This document shows positions 53,412-64,000 of a stretch of DNA of 64,000 nt, piece by piece. Within the stretch, counting starts at the first letter, position 1. Every line of letters starts with the position of its first letter. Source of the stretch: Rhynochetos jubatus (taxonomy: Eukaryota > Chordata > Aves > Eurypygiformes > Rhynochetidae); assembly GCA_027574665.1 (NCBI GenBank), contig CM050668.1, positions 7,836,001 through 7,900,000 on the forward strand, in the 5' to 3' direction. The translations under genes were made by a program, and so were the position numbers. The notes under the pieces were generated by a model. The model was not told where the DNA came from. It saw only the letters and a list, made by a program, of their open reading frames with translations, and did no database searches.

Positions 53412-54800
53412 GTTGTTTACTGAAGTAGTGGAACAGTTGTTTTTCCTTTATATTCACTACTGAAGTGTAGCTCCTTTCCCAGACCTGATGAAGTACCTGT
53501 TTGCCTACTCCTCAGTGTAGCCAGTGGAGGTCATGAGGGGTTTGAACACCAGCATCCTCACACAGCCGCTGACCCTGCCACAGCCAGCTTATCCATAATG
53601 CTGTTTTAAACCTGGTCACACCTTGCTGGCCTGTCTGGAGAGACAGAAGGTGGCTGGATGTCTGTTGTTAGCTTGCAGAACAATACGGTGCCATTTTTTG
53701 AATGTCAGCATGTATTATCACATGAAATGGTTATTTGTGCTGCCTCAACTTGTCTGCACATCTAATGGGATACACGTTGCCTTTGAAAACTTGAGCCACG
53801 CTGTGTCTCCAAGTTCTACAGAAGCAGCAAGATGTCTCATCGAGCTGTTGTGAAAGGTCTCCCTCACCTGAACTATCTTGACTTTTGAGGTGATTTTACT
53901 CAAATCTTACGCACGGAGTCGTAACAGTGAAATCTCTTCCAGTTCTCTCCTCCTCCAGGCATGTCAGGTTATTGCTTTAGATATGTGTAAACAACACAAG
54001 TTGCAACACTCCAATAGAAAAATGTACTTTTAGCAGCTGCTGAAACTCTATTCTCAATATATTCCTTCGTGTATAGACAATTCTGTCAGCAGAAGCTTTA
54101 AACGAGTCCTGAATATTACTTATGTGTTAAATTGAAAGCATCCTGAATGACATAGAAGAACTAGGTTTAAATCTTTTTTTTTTTTTTGTTACTGCTGAAA
54201 TTCAGTTTTTAATTTTAGCACCTTAATTGGGGCTACGTAACTTTAGAGTTAATCCTACAGCTGAAGAATATGCCAATAAAAGCGTCACATTCTGGTTACT
54301 GATACTCTGGTCATGGAGGCCATGATTTTGGGGCAGGGTGGGGGTGACTTGTTTTGAGCCAGACCACTATAATGGCAGGAAGGTTTGTTCTAGTACTTGT
54401 CATAACTGTGACTTGCCATTTCCTTTCTGTACGTTAATGCCAGTGGGTTTTGCTGTGTTTATCTGGACTGATGGAGTTGCAAACATGCTTAGAAATTAAA
54501 ATCAGTGTAAATTCAGCTAATCAATTAATAAGCACTTTTCTAGGTGCAAAGGGTTTGTGGTCTAGTCATGGCACGACGTTCTTACTTGAATGCTTATCTT
54601 CAGCTTTGGATGAAACAGCAGGAAGCATGGGAGGAGAGTGAGCATTGCCTCCTGTTAATGTACCTCTACATTCGCTTGCTTGTGTGTGGCAGGCTGTGTT
54701 CTGCGTTTTTCGAATATTTTTTCTTTGTCTTCATAAGAGAGGTTTTTGTTTTCTGGCACTGTTGTGTGTATCTGAACGGTTTTTGTATTTCATTTCACAG

Positions 54801-54906
54801 GAAGAAAATGGCCCAACCTAGCGTACCAGCAAGGTCCATCCACGATGAGGATTCCCGTGACAGCGGAGTGGTGGTTACATTCCTGATGTCAGCACTTGAG
54901 TCAATG
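54801..54906 (+). CDS. GTF2I: GTF2I first coding exon (ATG at 54808)
   Basis: GTF2I encodes TFII-I, a multifunctional transcription factor of nucleus and cytoplasm. After CACAG come 7 nt of 5' UTR and then 33 codons: MAQPSVPARSIHDEDSRDS and VVVTFLMSALESM. The mammalian exon also has 33 codons, beginning MAQVAMSTLPVEDEE and ending TFLMSALESM. The first 20 residues diverge while the TFLMSALESM end is constant. The donor GTTAGT is slightly weak. Phase is 0 at the end. Confidence 0.97.
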
Positions 54907-56288
54907 GTTAGTAGAGAAGTTAAGCAGCTGCATGGTAACTGTCTTGGCATGTGCAGGATCTCGCCAGTGTATTGCCTCCCACCGAGGAGCAAGAAGGGTG
55001 TAATTTTATATCTTTATTGCATGATGTCCAACCAGCTGTAGCTCTGTCTCTTTGCTTGTGGAAAGTCACGCTAGCAGAGTTCTTAACAGTCATCTTGTTT
55101 CTTCTTGTGGTGTGGTTGTTTTAAAAATTATTTTGTCAAATAAACAAATGGGAAATATTTATTGATCGCTCAGTAGAGCGTGGTTGAAAGGCAAGAGTAT
55201 GTTCTGGTCTTTGTCATCTGAGTGAATTCAGGGCCTTGAGGCTAAGGCCTTGGCCTCAGCTGCTGTACCAATTCAGCAAGGCTTGTGCAGGAAAGACTTT
55301 TTTCTTTTAAGTTGGCATGTCAGCTGTTTTGTCGAAGTTACCTAATGGTCATGTGGTAGGGTTTAAGGTTGGCCACGGCTCTGAGTGGAAATGCCTCTCC
55401 TGTTTCTTTAAATCTGTGGCACTGTCAAAGATTTGGTACTTTGAAATTGTTTTCTTAAATGATAAGCCAGAACAAAAGTTTTCATTTGTAGCAATGAAAC
55501 TTTGAATGGGATGGCTGTGAGATAATTGATTGCTAAGCCTTTTTTCCCAATGGGTATATGCAGTTCCTACAAGTTTTGTGTCACTTTTTCCCCCCATGCT
55601 GCCGTTGTTGGTCTTTATAGGTTGCAACAAACTCTGATCTGAATTTCTAGGAGAAATCAACTTTTTGTGATCACTTCTTGGTGATCTCACTAATTTCCTT
55701 AGGATCTTTGCTCTCTCCTAGTGCTGCAGGCTTCCTGCCTTACTCTGCCAGGAATTTCTCCCAGCAGAGCACACATAGGTGTTTATGGGAAGGTGCAATC
55801 CTTCTGCTCAGGAGGAATTCACCTGAGCACAGCAGGCAGGACAAGGCAGACTGCAGGCAGCCTTCCTGCTTGCAACCACACCTTGCTGAACAGAACATGA
55901 TGTGTGATAAGTACGCTGAGTGAACGAAACTCCTATATGCTGTGTTGAAAGTTGAGTAAGACACTCAATATGATTACCTAACAGGGAAGTGATAATTTCA
56001 CATGGATTGATGTCATAAATAATTTTAATTAAAACCAGAGTAATCTCTGAGTCTAGACAAGGCCTTAGTTTATCTAATGCATCTAGAAAGCTTTTAAAAT
56101 TCCTGATGAAAAGCACTCCAGATATATAAATTATCCTTTGCTGATGGCTGATGTTATGTTACTCGTAGTACCTTTTGAAGGGTGGATACTGCCAACAGAA
56201 GTAATAACTGTTTTACATGATACCACATACATTTCTATCAACTGTACTCTTAACGATGGTAATAAAAGCCTTTTGTTTTTCTTTATAG
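54907..56288 (+). other. GTF2I: GTF2I intron 2
   Basis: A 1.4-kb intron ending CTTTATAG; no exon or named repeat seen. Confidence 0.75.
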
Positions 56289-62141
<5,853 letters not shown>

Positions 62142-62276
62142 GTATTACAGAAGAGGAGAGGGCTGCAGAACTGCAGAAAACAAAGACTGTACCACCTGTA
62201 AGCAGGCTGAAAGTGGATGTTGTGGAACTGGAAGCTCTCAGGAAGTCTGTGGAGGACTTTTTCTGCTTTTGCTATG
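62142..62276 (+). CDS. GTF2I: GTF2I exon: linker and first I-repeat helix
   Basis: This 135-nt exon (residues 80-125) encodes CITEEERAAELQKTKT, a variable VPPVSRLKVD segment, and VELEALRKSVEDFFCFCY. The end matches VEIETLRKTVEDYFCFCY of mammalian TFII-I. The middle is less conserved. The acceptor TGCCAG has a weak pyrimidine tract. The donor is GTGGGT. Confidence 0.95.
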
Positions 62277-63240
<964 letters not shown>

Positions 63241-63269
63241 GCCTTTCCTAGAGCCAAAGAAACACCTAG
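63241..63269 (+). CDS. GTF2I: GTF2I exon: RPFLEPKKHL linker
   Basis: This 29-nt exon (residues 186-196) encodes RPFLEPKKHL after CTACACAG, with donor GTAAGT. Mammalian TFII-I has RPFLEPKKHV here. It is the same length as the GTF2IRD1 RPFQGLIPKP exon. The coding sequence continues right of the window. Confidence 0.95.
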
Positions 63270-64000
63270 GTAAGTTACTGCTTACTCAGACTAAACAGAA
63301 AACAGGTCAGAATTTTTGATTGGATAGCAATGACAAGATTTGGTCATGTGGGTAAAATGGCAAACTGCAGAGGTTCCTAGAAGTTTAGTGTAAATTGCAC
63401 AGTATCCCATGGAAAGGAGAAGTGAAGTGATACAGGACTGCATTGCCTTTTTAGAAGATGCCAAGACATTGCAGTGCTCTGTATTCCAGTACATAGCTGA
63501 TTTTTGGCATTTATATCTCATTTTAAAAATTGATTTAATCTTCTGAAGTGGCTAGGCTAGGTGTTGTAGTTCCTGTGAAAACCTCTGTATATTCAAAAGT
63601 CTGAGCTTGAGCGAGTTTTTGAACTCTGCAGAGAATCACTACTGTCTTAGAAGAAATCCATTCTCCTGTTTATTTCATGGGATCATGTTGCTTTACTTGC
63701 AAAATTCATGTATGTGAGGTTTTGTTTTACGAAAAGGATTAATTAAGCATTCTCTGTAGGAATGTAGTCAAAAAAGAAAAGTTTCACTTTCTCAGGTGAA
63801 ACAGCCAGAAATGTTGCTGGATTACTAAAACTAGAAATGTGTTGCCTGTGCCCAGTAAGAAGGTGAGAGAGTGGGAAATTAGAGATTCTGGTAATAATTT
63901 ATTACTATTGAAAATGCAAGGCAGGTTTTCAGTGTGGTAAATGACATTCCATGAATATAATCTGTTTGTGTCTAGATGTACTTCAGGACTAAGCTGAATC
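63270..64000 (+). other. GTF2I: GTF2I intron 6 (partial)
   Basis: Intronic sequence up to the window edge. I see no match to the next TFII-I coding segment. Confidence 0.7.

Larger units (their letters stand above)
42525..54800 (+). other. GTF2I: GTF2I first intron (12 kb), LTR-rich
   Basis: The intron runs from the candidate donor at 42525 to the acceptor CACAG at 54800. It is dense with solo or partial LTRs, listed separately. The stretches between them (about 43990-44900, 46100-46615, 46700-47970, 49350-50450, 51190-52710 and 53412-54800) show no exon or named element beyond simple tracts. Confidence 0.75.

Noticed and set aside
63984-64000. Next GTF2I exon at the right edge after a TCTAG
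   Set aside because: The translated bases do not match the expected TFII-I linker, and too little sequence remains.

Overview
The window looks like genomic DNA from a bird, probably a neoavian species. It is a eukaryotic locus: short exons with GT..AG boundaries lie in long introns, one CpG island is present, and several solo LTRs resemble LTR families that I know as common in bird genomes. Two neighbouring genes of the TFII-I family lie head to tail on the + strand. They are the 3' half of GTF2IRD1 (about 726-30588) and the 5' part of GTF2I (CpG island at about 41.8-43.1 kb, coding exons 54808-63269 and continuing past the right edge). In mammals these genes are neighbours in the Williams-Beuren syndrome interval. 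Human and chicken share this order from general knowledge; I could not run an alignment.

Region 1 (1-30760): eighteen coding exons of GTF2IRD1, from the end of I-repeat 2 to the stop codon. All exon phases are mutually compatible. They encode 535 residues: an acidic/serine-rich linker with a sumoylation-type motif (IKIE), I-repeats 3, 4 and 5, a basic nuclear localisation signal, a 12-serine run and the conserved C-terminus. Most of these exons are too short or lack an ATG, so they appear only when splice sites and family homology are read together. The 8.8-kb intron after I-repeat 4 holds a 48-nt, phase-compatible candidate cassette exon at 22843-22890.

Region 2 (30760-41770): an intergenic stretch with no gene that I can support. 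It contains a three-copy satellite of about 165 bp with telomere-like hexamers (37.58-38.05 kb) and a probable minus-strand LTR (39.98-40.6 kb).

Region 3 (41770-54800): the GTF2I CpG-island promoter, with NRF1, ZNF143-like, CCAAT, E-box and GC-box motifs, a candidate untranslated first exon and a 12-kb first intron. The intron is crowded with LTRs of related families, in tandem and inverted arrangements.

Region 4 (54800-64000): GTF2I exons for the conserved N-terminus, the first I-repeat and the start of the following linker. The introns are AT-rich, unlike the GC-rich GTF2IRD1 half.

No novel gene system is evident. The points most worth checking are the cassette exon, an LTR with both a TATA box and a strong splice donor upstream of the GTF2I coding exons, the inverted ZNF143-like pair in the CpG island, and the telomere-like satellite.
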